Assembly: GCF_030547245.1 (NCBI RefSeq)
Contig: NZ_JAUOQT010000010.1
Coordinates: 18,192 to 82,191, forward strand
Length of the DNA: 64,000 nt
Origin: Oceanihabitans sp. 2_MG-2023
GTDB lineage: Bacteria > Bacteroidota > Bacteroidia > Flavobacteriales > Flavobacteriaceae
Reading direction: 5' to 3'
Shown here piece by piece: positions 26,447 to 35,287 of this stretch (its first letter is position 1; each line of letters begins with the position of its first letter). The notes beneath the pieces are model-generated. The model was not told where the DNA came from, ran no database searches, and saw only the letters and a program-made list of their open reading frames with translations. A program made the translations under genes and the position numbers.

Positions 26447-27427
26447 ATGGAATACGCAAAAAATATACTAGAAACTATTGGGAACACGCCATTAGTAAAA
26501 CTAAATAAACTTACAGCAGACTTACCTTGTTTGGTGCTTGCTAAATACGAAACTTTTAATCCAGGGAATTCTGCAAAAGATAGAATGGCTTTAACCATGA
26601 TCGAAGATGCTGAGGCAGACGGACGTTTAAAACCTGGAGGAACTATTATTGAAGGTACTTCTGGAAATACAGGATTAGGTCTAGCGCTTGCTGCAATTGT
26701 TAAAGGCTACAAATGTATTTTTGTGATTAGTGATAAACAATCTAAAGAAAAATGTGACGTATTAAGAGCACATGGAGCTGAGGTGATAGTTTGCCCTACA
26801 GATGTTGAACCAACAGATCCTAGATCGTACTACTCGGTATCTAAACGTTTAGGGGAAGAAACACCAAACTCATGGTATGTAAATCAATATGATAATCCAA
26901 GTAATGCAAAAGCACATTACCAGAGTACTGGACCAGAAATTTGGAAACAAACAGAAGGTAAAGTAACGCATTTTGTGGTTGGTGTTGGAACAGGAGGAAC
27001 CATTTCTGGAATTAGTAAATATCTAAAAGAACAAAATCCAGATGTAAAAGTATGGGGAATTGATACCTATGGTTCTGTTTTTAAAAAATACCACGAAACA
27101 GGAATCTTTGATGAAAATGAAATATATCCATATGTAACCGAGGGTATTGGAGAAGATATTTTACCAGAAAATGTAGACTTTTCTCTAATTGATGGATTTA
27201 CTAAAGTAACCGATAAAGATGCAGCAATATATACCCAAAAATTAGCTTTAGAAGAAGGTATGTTTTTAGGAAATAGCGCTGGAGCAGCAATTAAAGGATT
27301 ACTGCAACTAAAAGATGAATTTAAAAAAGACGATGTCGTAGTTGTTTTATTCCATGATCATGGAAGTCGTTATGTTGGTAAAATGTACAATAACGATTGG
27401 ATGAAAAAAATGGGTTACATCGATTAA
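26447..27427 (+). CDS. cysM: PLP-dependent cysteine synthase
   Basis: This 326-residue fold-type II PLP enzyme has the PLP lysine K44 in NPGNSAKDRM, the substrate loop TSGNTG at 71-76, and the phosphate-binding GVGTGGT near 175. It joins O-acetylserine (or a related acceptor) with sulfide to make cysteine. The long N-terminal similarity and the ending GSRYVGKMYNNDWMKKMGY place it with the Bacteroidota CysM/cystathionine-beta-synthase-like group, so a CBS activity is not excluded. It is monocistronic, with a promoter box upstream and a strong terminator downstream. Confidence 0.85.
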   Translation: MEYAKNILETIGNTPLVKLNKLTADLPCLVLAKYETFNPGNSAKDRMALTMIEDAEADGRLKPGGTIIEGTSGNTGLGLALAAIVKGYKCIFVISDKQSKEKCDVLRAHGAEVIVCPTDVEPTDPRSYYSVSKRLGEETPNSWYVNQYDNPSNAKAHYQSTGPEIWKQTEGKVTHFVVGVGTGGTISGISKYLKEQNPDVKVWGIDTYGSVFKKYHETGIFDENEIYPYVTEGIGEDILPENVDFSLIDGFTKVTDKDAAIYTQKLALEEGMFLGNSAGAAIKGLLQLKDEFKKDDVVVVLFHDHGSRYVGKMYNNDWMKKMGYID

Positions 27428-27460
27428 CTCTTATCTTATAGTTTCCGTTCTAAATAAATA

Positions 27461-27493
27461 AAAAAACCTCCTGAAATTTCAGGAGGTTTTTTA
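27461..27493. terminator. Bidirectional terminator, 20-bp palindrome
   Basis: CCTCCTGAAATTTCAGGAGG (27467-27486) is a perfect palindrome flanked by A6 on the left and T6 on the right. It serves both cysM and the convergent SDR gene, although the SDR stop is about 70 bases away. Confidence 0.85.
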
Positions 27494-27563
27494 TTATCGA
27501 ATATTTTATTTCGAGTGTTTTTTTCTTTTTAATCTTTGAAGGATAGTCAATCCTTGTAAATTA

Positions 27564-28283
27564 TTACGGATTTGTAGACCATAAAGAAGCTCCTTTTAAC
27601 ATCGCTCTTCTAGGTAATTTTAAACCAGCAACAATAAGTTCTGCAAAATCTTCGGGTTGTAAAACACTGTCTTCAGAGTCTTTAGTTGCAATGCCTAAAT
27701 CTATAGACATGTCTGAAGCAATGGTGCTTGGTGTTAATGTGCACACTCTAATATTGTTTTTGCGTACTTCCTTCATTAAAGATTCCGACATACCAATAAC
27801 TGCAAATTTTGAAGCAGAATAAGCAGAAGTACTTGCATTACCTGTTAATCCAGCTGTTGAAGCTACATTAAAAATATCGCCTTGGTTTTTTTCCATCAAG
27901 TGCGGCAAAACTTCTTTGGTAACATAATACATTCCCATTAAGTTAGTTTGTATTATTTGACTCCATTGGTTTACATCCATTTCATTTAAAGTTCCAAAAG
28001 CCGCAATTCCTGCATTGTTTACCAAAATATCTACTGAGCCAAGTGTTTCAATTAAAGTTTTAATACCAGATTTAACTTCTTCATAATTTCCCACATCAAA
28101 AACGGCGTACGTTGCATTTACACCTAATGCTTTTATTTGAGCAGTTGTTTCAATTAACGTAGCTTCATTTCTACCAGTAATGGCTACATCTATTCCTTCT
28201 TGGGCAAAAGCTATTGCAGTTGCTTTTCCTAATCCTCTACCTCCTCCGGTAATTATTGCTTTTTTGTTTTTAAGGTTTTTCAT
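27564..28283 (-). CDS. SDR-family oxidoreductase (3-ketoacyl-ACP reductase-like)
   Basis: A classical short-chain dehydrogenase of 239 residues: nucleotide-binding TGGGRGLG at 12-19, NNAG at 89-92, catalytic S142 and Y155/K159 (YSASK). The ITGRNE loop after strand 2 suggests NADP(H). The closest general type is the FabG-like 3-ketoacyl-ACP reductases, but no fatty-acid genes are nearby, so the substrate is open. Convergent with cysM. A-rich 215 bases upstream hold only a terminator for the next gene. Confidence 0.85.
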   Translation of the reverse strand: MKNLKNKKAIITGGGRGLGKATAIAFAQEGIDVAITGRNEATLIETTAQIKALGVNATYAVFDVGNYEEVKSGIKTLIETLGSVDILVNNAGIAAFGTLNEMDVNQWSQIIQTNLMGMYYVTKEVLPHLMEKNQGDIFNVASTAGLTGNASTSAYSASKFAVIGMSESLMKEVRKNNIRVCTLTPSTIASDMSIDLGIATKDSEDSVLQPEDFAELIVAGLKLPRRAMLKGASLWSTNP

Positions 28284-28443
28284 GGTGTATTTTTGTATTA
28301 ATAGTACGTTTTAAGTGTATACAAAAATAGCTATGTCTTAGCTTATAAACTAGGTAAACCAGAATTCTTAACAGCAAATTAATATAATGTGTCTATTGTT
28401 TTGAATGCTAAATAATAAAGTAAACTCAGGATTCCAGCAAAAA

Positions 28444-28482
28444 CAAAAAAACCTCCTAAATTCTAAGAAGTTTTTTGTTGTA
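28444..28482 (-). terminator. Minus-strand terminator with G-U pairs
   Basis: Read on the minus strand, ACTTCTTA...TAGGAGGT forms an 8-bp stem that needs two G-U pairs and is followed by T7. On the plus strand the same positions would be C-A mismatches, so the element works only for the minus-strand lipoprotein gene. Confidence 0.7.
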
Positions 28483-28498
28483 AATTAATATAAATTAT

Positions 28499-29401
28499 TT
28501 ACTCATAATTATAAGTAGTAACTGTTTTATAGGTGTCTCCGTCAGATTCAATCATGTTTTCAATCTGCTCAACAATATTATCATTAGAGTCAAATTCATA
28601 ATCAAATGTTACTGTTCTTGAAATATTTATATCGTAATCATAACGATAATAACTACTTATATAATTTTTACTTATTTGGTAAGTTTCTATGCCTAATCCA
28701 AATTGGGTGTCAAGTGCATAGTTGTTTTTCCATTCTGGTCCGTAGGTAAATATATTATAATTGTAAAAATCTGAAGCTTCCATGTCTAAATATTCAAATG
28801 TTGCTTCTAGCAAAGTATTTTCGTTAGGATCTTTTATCTCAAATCTTGTTAAATTATTATTTATATATTCATAATGCTTTTCAGACATAATTTGTTCCTC
28901 ATCATTTAATAGTTTGTTTTCAATAATAAGATTTTCAGGATTTAGTGTAATGTTTTCATTAGTAGTTTGAGTACTACTTAAAGTGAATAATACTTGTATA
29001 TTAGAATTATCAGTATAAGTAATTTCTTTCTCTTGATTTGCGCTTGGATTGCTTGAGCTGGATATCGAGTTTTTCTGTATTAATCTTTTAGCGTTATCAT
29101 AAGTGTATGTGTTTGTCCATTCTAAATTATTAGAAGCATCATACTTTAAGATGTTAGATACTAAATCATTCTCATAAAATAATTCTTCAGATCTTCCATA
29201 AGAGTGTTCGACTTTTATCAATTTGTTTTCTTCAAAACTATAATTGGATGAATGTGAGAATGCATCATTAATATAGTAGTCTTTTTTTATAGAAGTTAAA
29301 TTAATAGAGGTGTTAGAAGTGGTTGAGTTGTCATCGTCAGAATTACAAGAAACTAGTAAAAATGCAATAATTAAAATAAATAGAACGTTAAGTTTTTTCA
29401 T
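28499..29401 (-). CDS. Lipoprotein of unknown function with YD-repeat-like strands
   Basis: From the ATG reading MKKLNVLFILIIAFLL the protein is 300 residues with a lipobox (LVSCNSDDD) and a low-complexity SDDDNSTT linker. The body is rich in short beta-strands such as LKYDASNNLEWTNTYTYDN and YEFDSNDNIVEQIENMI, reminiscent of RHS/YD repeats seen in many flavobacterial lipoproteins. It is likely surface-exposed or periplasmic. An upstream in-frame ATG 42 bases earlier would hide the signal peptide and is rejected. No function can be assigned. Confidence 0.65.
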   Translation of the reverse strand: MKKLNVLFILIIAFLLVSCNSDDDNSTTSNTSINLTSIKKDYYINDAFSHSSNYSFEENKLIKVEHSYGRSEELFYENDLVSNILKYDASNNLEWTNTYTYDNAKRLIQKNSISSSSNPSANQEKEITYTDNSNIQVLFTLSSTQTTNENITLNPENLIIENKLLNDEEQIMSEKHYEYINNNLTRFEIKDPNENTLLEATFEYLDMEASDFYNYNIFTYGPEWKNNYALDTQFGLGIETYQISKNYISSYYRYDYDINISRTVTFDYEFDSNDNIVEQIENMIESDGDTYKTVTTYNYE

Positions 29402-29486
29402 GATGGATTGCTTTATAGTTGTTAAAATTTTAACAAAAAACATGCCAAAAACGTAATATTATTTATAAAATACAAGTAATCTACTT

Positions 29487-29975
29487 TTACTCTCTAACAA
29501 TAACACCACCTTTCATTTCTTGAGCAGTAGGTTTTTCAAACCAGGATTCCATAAAATCAAAGTTTTCTTGTGATACTTCAAATTCAAAAGTATCTCCTTT
29601 TTCTGTGTTTCTTTTTAATACACGCTGTAATCGGGTTGCTTTATTAATATCTAAGAAATGGGTTTTAATTTCAAAACCATGTTTTGAAGCAAATTGTCTA
29701 AATTTTTCACGATGAGAAAATTTCGAAAGACCTAAATCTAGAATCGCATCGGTATTGGCATTTTCTAGTTGTATCACTAGATCTAGAATTAGTGTTTCTG
29801 CTCTTTCAATACGTTCTAAAAACCAATCTAATCCATCTTCGGGTTTCTTATCGGTAAGAAACAGGGTTTTGTTCCAGGTATCTATAGAAAAAAGGATTCC
29901 TTTGGTTTCTTTTTTTAATTGGTTGGAATAAGTGGTTTTCCCAGAACCTGTGTTTCCTAGTATTAAGTGAACCAT
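29487..29975 (-). CDS. Small P-loop kinase-like ATPase
   Basis: A 162-residue AAA/kinase-fold protein with Walker A GNTGSGKTT at residues 7-15, then a D-W lid region (SIDTWNKTLF) and a DXG-type AILDLGLSKFS segment. This architecture is shared by zeta-toxin-like and small-molecule kinases. It has a frameshifted paralogue at 32066-32556 on the same strand, on the other side of the secreted protein gene. Substrate unknown. No antitoxin-like partner is adjacent, so a toxin role is not supported. Confidence 0.75.
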   Translation of the reverse strand: MVHLILGNTGSGKTTYSNQLKKETKGILFSIDTWNKTLFLTDKKPEDGLDWFLERIERAETLILDLVIQLENANTDAILDLGLSKFSHREKFRQFASKHGFEIKTHFLDINKATRLQRVLKRNTEKGDTFEFEVSQENFDFMESWFEKPTAQEMKGGVIVRE

Positions 29976-30234
29976 TTTTTTAGATTTTAATTGTTTCTTT
30001 AAACATATAAAAATATAAAATTTCTTACTATTTGTTTTTTAATTGTAAAGGATTAGGCTTTCCAGAATACCTATGTTCCTTTTTTAATATCCAGAAATAA
30101 AAAATATCCAGCAGGTTAATTGATTGTAATTCAGTGTATTTATAGGTTATGACTTATAAATTGGTGATTTATCGAATAAATTACCAATAAAGTAAATTAG
30201 AAAATATATTTATTACTATTAAAAATAAGCTATT

Positions 30235-31914
30235 ATGATAAAAAAATATTTCACTACGGTTAAAACAATGGCAATGGGTATTGTTTTTGTGTCTATGACA
30301 TATACTATTCAAGCACAAGTTGGTATAGGTACTATAACGCCAAACTCCCAATTAGATGTTGAATCAGTTGCAGTAACAGGAAACACTATTGAGGCTTCTC
30401 ATGGTAATTTAGCAAATGCAAGTTCAGCATTGTGGGTTAAAAATTCAGGTACAGGATATGGTATTCATGCACAAAATTTAAATACGTCATCCAACACTGC
30501 CGCTATGCGCGCTATACAATTAGGTACTGGTATAAATGCTCACGGACTTTTAATTAGTATGACTAATACAACGGTAGCGGGAACCACAGGCCAATTTATT
30601 GACCAGTTAGGTTTAGGACTAGGATCTTATATAAATATGGGAAATGCGGGATCCAATAGTTCCGGCGTCTATATTTTTCATGCAGGAAGTGGAGATGGGA
30701 TGTCAATTTACCAAAATGGTACGGGTATGGGTCTATATAATGAAGTAGCTGGAAATTATGGTATATACAATGTGCTTAATAGTAATACCTTAGGGACAAT
30801 TAACTTAATGAATGCAGGAGGAGTAGGGGAATATATAGATCTAGGCACAAATGATGGTACTGGTGTAGAGGTTATAGCAGTGGATAATGTGGCCACTCCT
30901 ACTGCAGGAGGTGATGTTTATGCATTTAATGCCACTGTAAGAACAGCCACGGCAACGGGAGCCTTTGTTAACGGAGCCGTTTTAGCTGGCGTACAAAGCG
31001 GTATTGGTCATGGTGTGCTAGTAAATCACTCTGGAGCCGATGGAAGAAATGCAGAGTTTAATATTAATAATACGGCCAATACCGATGCTGCCATTTTCTC
31101 CGTACATCAAGGTCAAGGGTCTGCAATTCTTGCTCAAAATCAAAATAATAGTATTGTAGGAACTGTAAATGTAGGCGATTTTGCTTACACAGGAACAGAT
31201 GTTACTGATCATGTTGGAGTATTTGGTTATTCCCAACCAGTAGCAGGTTGGGGTATTGGAGTGTTGGGTCAAGGAGGGTGGTATGGTACATTTTCTTTAG
31301 GAGATTCTAGTGCTACAGGAGCAAAAGCATTTATGATAGATCATCCAGAAGATCCAGCAAATAAAATATTAAAACATTTTTCTATTGAGTCTAATGAAGT
31401 ATTAAATAAATACAGAGGAGTTGCTGTTTTTGATGCTACTGGTAAAGCAATTGTAAGCTTACCAGATTACTATGATAGTGTAAATAAAAATCCATCCTAT
31501 CAATTAACCGCAATTGGAGCTGCTATGCCTAATTTGTTTATAGAAACAGAAATTACTAACAGACAATTTGTTGTTGCTGGAGGGGTGCCTAATAAAAAAG
31601 TATCCTGGGAAGTTACCGCAGAGCGAAATGATCCGTATTTACAGCAAAACCCGAATAAAAGAGAAACAGTAATATTAAAAGAAGGTGAAAGAAGTGGTAA
31701 ATATTTAACTCCAGAATTGTATAACCAACCAAAAGAAAAAGGAATGTTTTACAATAAAAATAGGGAAAAACAAACAGCTAGTAAAATGTTAGACAAAAGC
31801 AGTGAGAAAGTAGCATCGATTAGAGACTATATCCATGAGGAACCTATAATTGAAAAACCAAAAGCTACCGAAGAAGACCCTAATGAAACCCTAGAAAATA
31901 ACCCAAAGAATTAA
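30235..31914 (+). CDS. Secreted Gly/Asn-rich repeat protein (adhesin- or fibre-like)
   Basis: The 559-residue protein has a signal peptide (TIQAQ) and then VGIGTITPNSQLDVES, the standard opening of flavobacterial tail-fibre/trimeric-adhesin-like proteins (VGIGT..P...L.V). About 330 residues of loosely repeated Gly/Asn-rich strands follow (GYGIHAQNLN, GNYGIYNVLN, GWGIGVLGQGGWYG), then a C-terminal globular region and a charged tail (EEDPNETLENNPKN). No type IX sorting domain is seen. It is flanked by two copies of a P-loop kinase gene and ends in a 22-bp hairpin terminator. Confidence 0.65.
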   Translation: MIKKYFTTVKTMAMGIVFVSMTYTIQAQVGIGTITPNSQLDVESVAVTGNTIEASHGNLANASSALWVKNSGTGYGIHAQNLNTSSNTAAMRAIQLGTGINAHGLLISMTNTTVAGTTGQFIDQLGLGLGSYINMGNAGSNSSGVYIFHAGSGDGMSIYQNGTGMGLYNEVAGNYGIYNVLNSNTLGTINLMNAGGVGEYIDLGTNDGTGVEVIAVDNVATPTAGGDVYAFNATVRTATATGAFVNGAVLAGVQSGIGHGVLVNHSGADGRNAEFNINNTANTDAAIFSVHQGQGSAILAQNQNNSIVGTVNVGDFAYTGTDVTDHVGVFGYSQPVAGWGIGVLGQGGWYGTFSLGDSSATGAKAFMIDHPEDPANKILKHFSIESNEVLNKYRGVAVFDATGKAIVSLPDYYDSVNKNPSYQLTAIGAAMPNLFIETEITNRQFVVAGGVPNKKVSWEVTAERNDPYLQQNPNKRETVILKEGERSGKYLTPELYNQPKEKGMFYNKNREKQTASKMLDKSSEKVASIRDYIHEEPIIEKPKATEEDPNETLENNPKN

Positions 31915-31940
31915 GGGGTATTTCATAGCTGTTATATTTT

Positions 31941-31994
31941 ATAAGAAGTCACTTTATTAAAGGTATTATTTACTTTAATAAAGTGACTTCTTAT
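31941..31994 (+). terminator. Perfect 22-bp hairpin terminator
   Basis: ATAAGAAGTCACTTTATTAA plus AG pairs without mismatch with the arm ending at 31994, across a 10-base loop. The tail is only TTTTC-like, so termination may need a factor, but the position 27 bases after the stop codon fits a terminator. Confidence 0.7.
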
Positions 31995-32065
31995 TTTCAA
32001 AACCCGTGATGCAAGAAAGGTTTTGAGGAAACAACCTTTTTAATTCGAAAAATTGTTCTACTTTT

Positions 32066-32556
32066 TTAGGTATTAACAACAATACCATGTTGCATTTCTT
32101 CAGCAGTAGGTTTTTCAAACCTACTTTCCATAAAATCAAAATCTGCTTGGCTTACTTCAAATTGGAAGGTGTCTCCTTTTTCAGAATTTCTTTGCAATAT
32201 ACGCTGTAATCTAGTTTCTTTCGGAATATCTAAAAAATGTAATTGTATCTCAAAACCATGAAGTTTGGCAAATTTTCTAAACTTTTCGCGATGTTTAAAT
32301 TTAGAAAGCCCTAAACCTAAAATAACATCTGTATTAGCGTTTTCTAGTTGTATAATTAAATCTAGAATGAGGGTTTCTACTCTTTCTATTCGTTCTAAAA
32401 ACCAATCTAATCCATCTTCAATTTTTTTATCTTTAAGAAATAGGGTTTTGTTCCAGGTATCTATAAAAAAAAGGATTCCTTTGGTTTCTTTTTTTTTAAT
32501 TGGTTGGCATAGGTTGTTTTGCCGGAGCCTTTGTTTCCTAGTATTAAGTGAACCAT
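32066..32556 (-). pseudogene. Frameshifted paralogue of the P-loop kinase
   Basis: Translated on the minus strand, this begins MVHLILGNKGSGKTTYANQL like the intact kinase (29487-29975) and ends with an EMQ..GIVVN-type tail and a TAA. At the run of A residues coding for LKK, this copy has nine A bases where the intact gene has seven (TTAAAAAAAAAG versus TTAAAAAAAG). That shifts the frame by +2 after about codon 20. Sequence similarity to the intact gene continues in the new frame to the end, so the lesion looks recent. The promoter region is shared with DUF2851. Confidence 0.8.
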
Positions 32557-32594
32557 TTTTTTGTCATTTAAATTCTAAATATTACTTTAGTAAA

Positions 32595-33869
32595 ATGATA
32601 GAAAATTTTCTACATTATATTTGGCGATATAAAAAGTTTGCACTTACTAACTTAAAAACTACAAACCAAGAACCAGTTTCTGTTTTACAAGTTGGTTCGT
32701 ATAACCTTGATGCTGGACCTGATTTTTTTAATGCGCAAATTACAATTGCAAATCAACTTTGGGCAGGTAATGTAGAAATACATGTAAATGCTAGTGATTG
32801 GTTTTTACATAACCACGAACAAGATAAAAACTACGATAATGTAATCTTACATGTGGTTTGGAAACACGATACAGAAATACACCGAAAAGACAATACCACT
32901 ATACCAACTTTAGTGCTTAAAAATTTAGTAAATAAAAGCGCATTATATGGTTACCAAAAGCTATTTAATAAAAAGCAGAAGTGGATTAATTGCGAAAATG
33001 ATTTTATAACTGTAGATAAGTTTATCGTGCACAATTGGCTAGAGCGTTTATATTTGGAACGTTTAGAGCGAAAGTCTAAAGAAATTACACAATTATTAAA
33101 GAGTAGTAAAAACAATTGGGAAGCGGTACTTTTTAAAATGCTTGCTAAAAGTTTTGGTTTAAAAGTAAATGGAGATGCTTTTTTAAGTCTAGCAAATTCT
33201 ATAGATTTTAATATTATTCAAAAACTACAAAGTAAGCATAGTAGTTTAGAAGCTTTGCTTTTTGGTCAAAGTGATTTGTTAAATGAAGAAGTTCAAGATA
33301 TATATTATTTAGAACTTCAAAAAGAATATCAATTTTTAAAACAAAAGTTTGGCTTGTCTAATCCATCTGTTACTCCATTACAGTTTTTTAGATTGCGACC
33401 ACTAAATTTTCCAACCATTCGTTTGTCACAATTAGTTGGTGTCTATGCTTCAGAAAACCATTTATTCTCTAAAATTATAAGTGCTTCCGCTAAAGAAGAA
33501 ATTTACAAATTGTTTCAGGTTAGTACTTCTGCGTATTGGGAAACACATTTTACCTTTGGGAAAAAGAGCAAATCTTCTAAAAAAAGAATCACAACTGCTT
33601 TTATCGACCTATTAATTATTAATACCATTGTACCGCTCAAATTTAGTTATGCAAAAAAACAAGGTAAAGCTGTAGATGAAGCTGTTATTACACTTATAAA
33701 TGAAATAGTTTCCGAAAAAAATAGTATTGTAACTAAGTTTCAAGAGTTACAAGTAATTTCTAAATCGGCTATGCATAGCCAAGCATTACTGCAACTTAAA
33801 AACGAATATTGCGTTAAAAACAAATGTTTGCAATGTGCAATTGGTAATAGTTTATTGTCTGGCAATTAA
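32595..33869 (+). CDS. DUF2851-family protein
   Basis: From the ATG reading MIENFLHYIWRYKKF the protein is 424 residues and matches DUF2851, a Bacteroidota family with PD-(D/E)XK-like sequence: GSYNLDAGPDFFNAQI, AGNVEIHVNASDWF and ILHVVWKHD in the first 100 residues. The C-terminus has a Cys cluster CVKNKCLQCAIG. Its function is unknown, though a nuclease fold is plausible from the D-x-E-x-H pattern. An open frame extends upstream to 32265 across the kinase pseudogene and is not coding. Confidence 0.85.
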   Translation: MIENFLHYIWRYKKFALTNLKTTNQEPVSVLQVGSYNLDAGPDFFNAQITIANQLWAGNVEIHVNASDWFLHNHEQDKNYDNVILHVVWKHDTEIHRKDNTTIPTLVLKNLVNKSALYGYQKLFNKKQKWINCENDFITVDKFIVHNWLERLYLERLERKSKEITQLLKSSKNNWEAVLFKMLAKSFGLKVNGDAFLSLANSIDFNIIQKLQSKHSSLEALLFGQSDLLNEEVQDIYYLELQKEYQFLKQKFGLSNPSVTPLQFFRLRPLNFPTIRLSQLVGVYASENHLFSKIISASAKEEIYKLFQVSTSAYWETHFTFGKKSKSSKKRITTAFIDLLIINTIVPLKFSYAKKQGKAVDEAVITLINEIVSEKNSIVTKFQELQVISKSAMHSQALLQLKNEYCVKNKCLQCAIGNSLLSGN

Positions 33870-33941
33870 TATGTTCTTATTATGTCTTTGTAATTTGCAT
33901 TTTTTATTTAAAAATTGATGTCAATTAACTAAATTGCAGTC

Positions 33942-34169
33942 ATGAACATTTTTTATCGCATTCTCTTATATTTTCAAAAGCATGGGTATTACGTTTGCCA
34001 ACGTATCGCCGATAGATTAGGTATGCGAGCAAAAGTGGTAAGAACTTCTTTTATTTATCTCACTTTTGTAACCGTTGGGTTTGGATTTGCCTTATACCTA
34101 TTCTTAGCTTTTTGGATGAAAATAAAGGATGTAATTTATACAAAACGAACATCCGTTTTCGATCTATAA
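33942..34169 (+). CDS. PspC-domain membrane protein
   Basis: A 75-residue protein with the PspC domain: ICQRIADRLGMRAKVVRTSF-like sequence, then one transmembrane segment (FIYLTFVTVGFGFALYLFLAF). PspC proteins sense or respond to envelope stress in some bacteria. In Bacteroidota they occur as short stand-alone versions. Two bases separate it from the K+ channel gene, so they are co-transcribed and may be functionally linked. Confidence 0.8.
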   Translation: MNIFYRILLYFQKHGYYVCQRIADRLGMRAKVVRTSFIYLTFVTVGFGFALYLFLAFWMKIKDVIYTKRTSVFDL

Positions 34170-34171
34170 GT

Positions 34172-35197
34172 ATGATGAGCCCTTTTTTAAAATTTTTTAG
34201 AACTAGAATATATACAGCTATTACTTTGTTGGTAATATTACTGCTAATAGGAGTGTTAGGTTTTAAATTATTATCCCATTATTCTTGGATAGATTCCTTA
34301 TACATGACGGTAATAACCATTACAACGGTTGGTTTTGGAGAAGTGCAACCACTAGATCCAATATCTAAAATGTTTACTATATTTTTAATATTAATAAGTA
34401 TAATAATTGTTGGTTACGCTTTAACAGTAATTACAGAATATATTTTAAGCAAAAATAATTTGGAAGAATTAAAACAAAAAAAGATGCAAAAAACCATAGA
34501 TGAACTTGCAAACCATATTATTATTTGTGGTTATGGAAGAAACGGAAAACAAGCAGCCAAAAAATTACTAGCTTACAATAAGCCATTTGTTGTTATTGAA
34601 AAAGATAAAGAAACTATAGATAAGTTTGAATGTGAAGAAATCCCTTTTATTTTAGGTAATGCAAATGAAGATGAAGTTTTATTGGATGCAGGAATTGATA
34701 GAGCAAATACATTAATCTCTGCATTGCCAAGTGATGCGGATAATTTATTTGTGGTTCTTTCGGCAAGACAAATGAATACAGGTTTACGAATAATTAGTAG
34801 AGCGTCGGAAGAAACATCATATAAAAAATTAAAGTTTGCGGGAGCAAATAATGTAATACTTCCAGATAGAATTGGTGGAGATCATATGGCATCTTTAGTG
34901 GTTGTTCCCGATTTAATAGAGTTTATAGATAACTTAGGTATTGTAGGGAATTCAAATATTAATGTGGAAGAGATTGTAGTAGAAAAATTATACGATACCA
35001 ATGTAAGTATTAAAACGATACGAGATTTAGACTTGCGTAGAAAAACCGGTTGTAATGTAATAGGGTATAAAAATGGCGATGGCGAATATATTGTAAACCC
35101 AGAAGCAGATCAAAAACTAGAGGCTAATGCCAAGATAATTGTGCTTGGTAGGCCAGAGCAAATACAAGTGTTAAATACCGTATACAACTTGCACTAG
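34172..35197 (+). CDS. Two-transmembrane K+ channel with RCK (TrkA-N/TrkA-C) domain
   Basis: From the ATG at 34172 the protein is 341 residues. The first third is a two-helix pore module with selectivity filter TTVGFGE at 51-57. The rest is an RCK domain with a Rossmann HIIICGYGRNGKQAAKKLL nucleotide-binding loop and a TrkA-C-like end. It would form a ligand-gated potassium channel. The frame open from 34112 overlaps PspC and lacks support. ATG-ATG at 34172/34175 leaves a one-codon ambiguity. Confidence 0.9.
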   Translation: MMSPFLKFFRTRIYTAITLLVILLLIGVLGFKLLSHYSWIDSLYMTVITITTVGFGEVQPLDPISKMFTIFLILISIIIVGYALTVITEYILSKNNLEELKQKKMQKTIDELANHIIICGYGRNGKQAAKKLLAYNKPFVVIEKDKETIDKFECEEIPFILGNANEDEVLLDAGIDRANTLISALPSDADNLFVVLSARQMNTGLRIISRASEETSYKKLKFAGANNVILPDRIGGDHMASLVVVPDLIEFIDNLGIVGNSNINVEEIVVEKLYDTNVSIKTIRDLDLRRKTGCNVIGYKNGDGEYIVNPEADQKLEANAKIIVLGRPEQIQVLNTVYNLH

Positions 35198-35287
35198 AGT
35201 TCTATTTTAACAGGATATGCTTTAAAAAACCGTTTTTTTTTAGCATATTGCTATCTTAATTTAAATTTAACTAACTAATATTATATC

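Noticed and set aside
29487..29975. Zeta-toxin-type toxin-antitoxin system
   Set aside because: The P-loop fold is shared with many kinases, and no small antitoxin gene is adjacent.
32265..32594. Upstream extension of the DUF2851 protein
   Set aside because: The extension is antisense to the kinase pseudogene; the natural start is the ATG at 32595.
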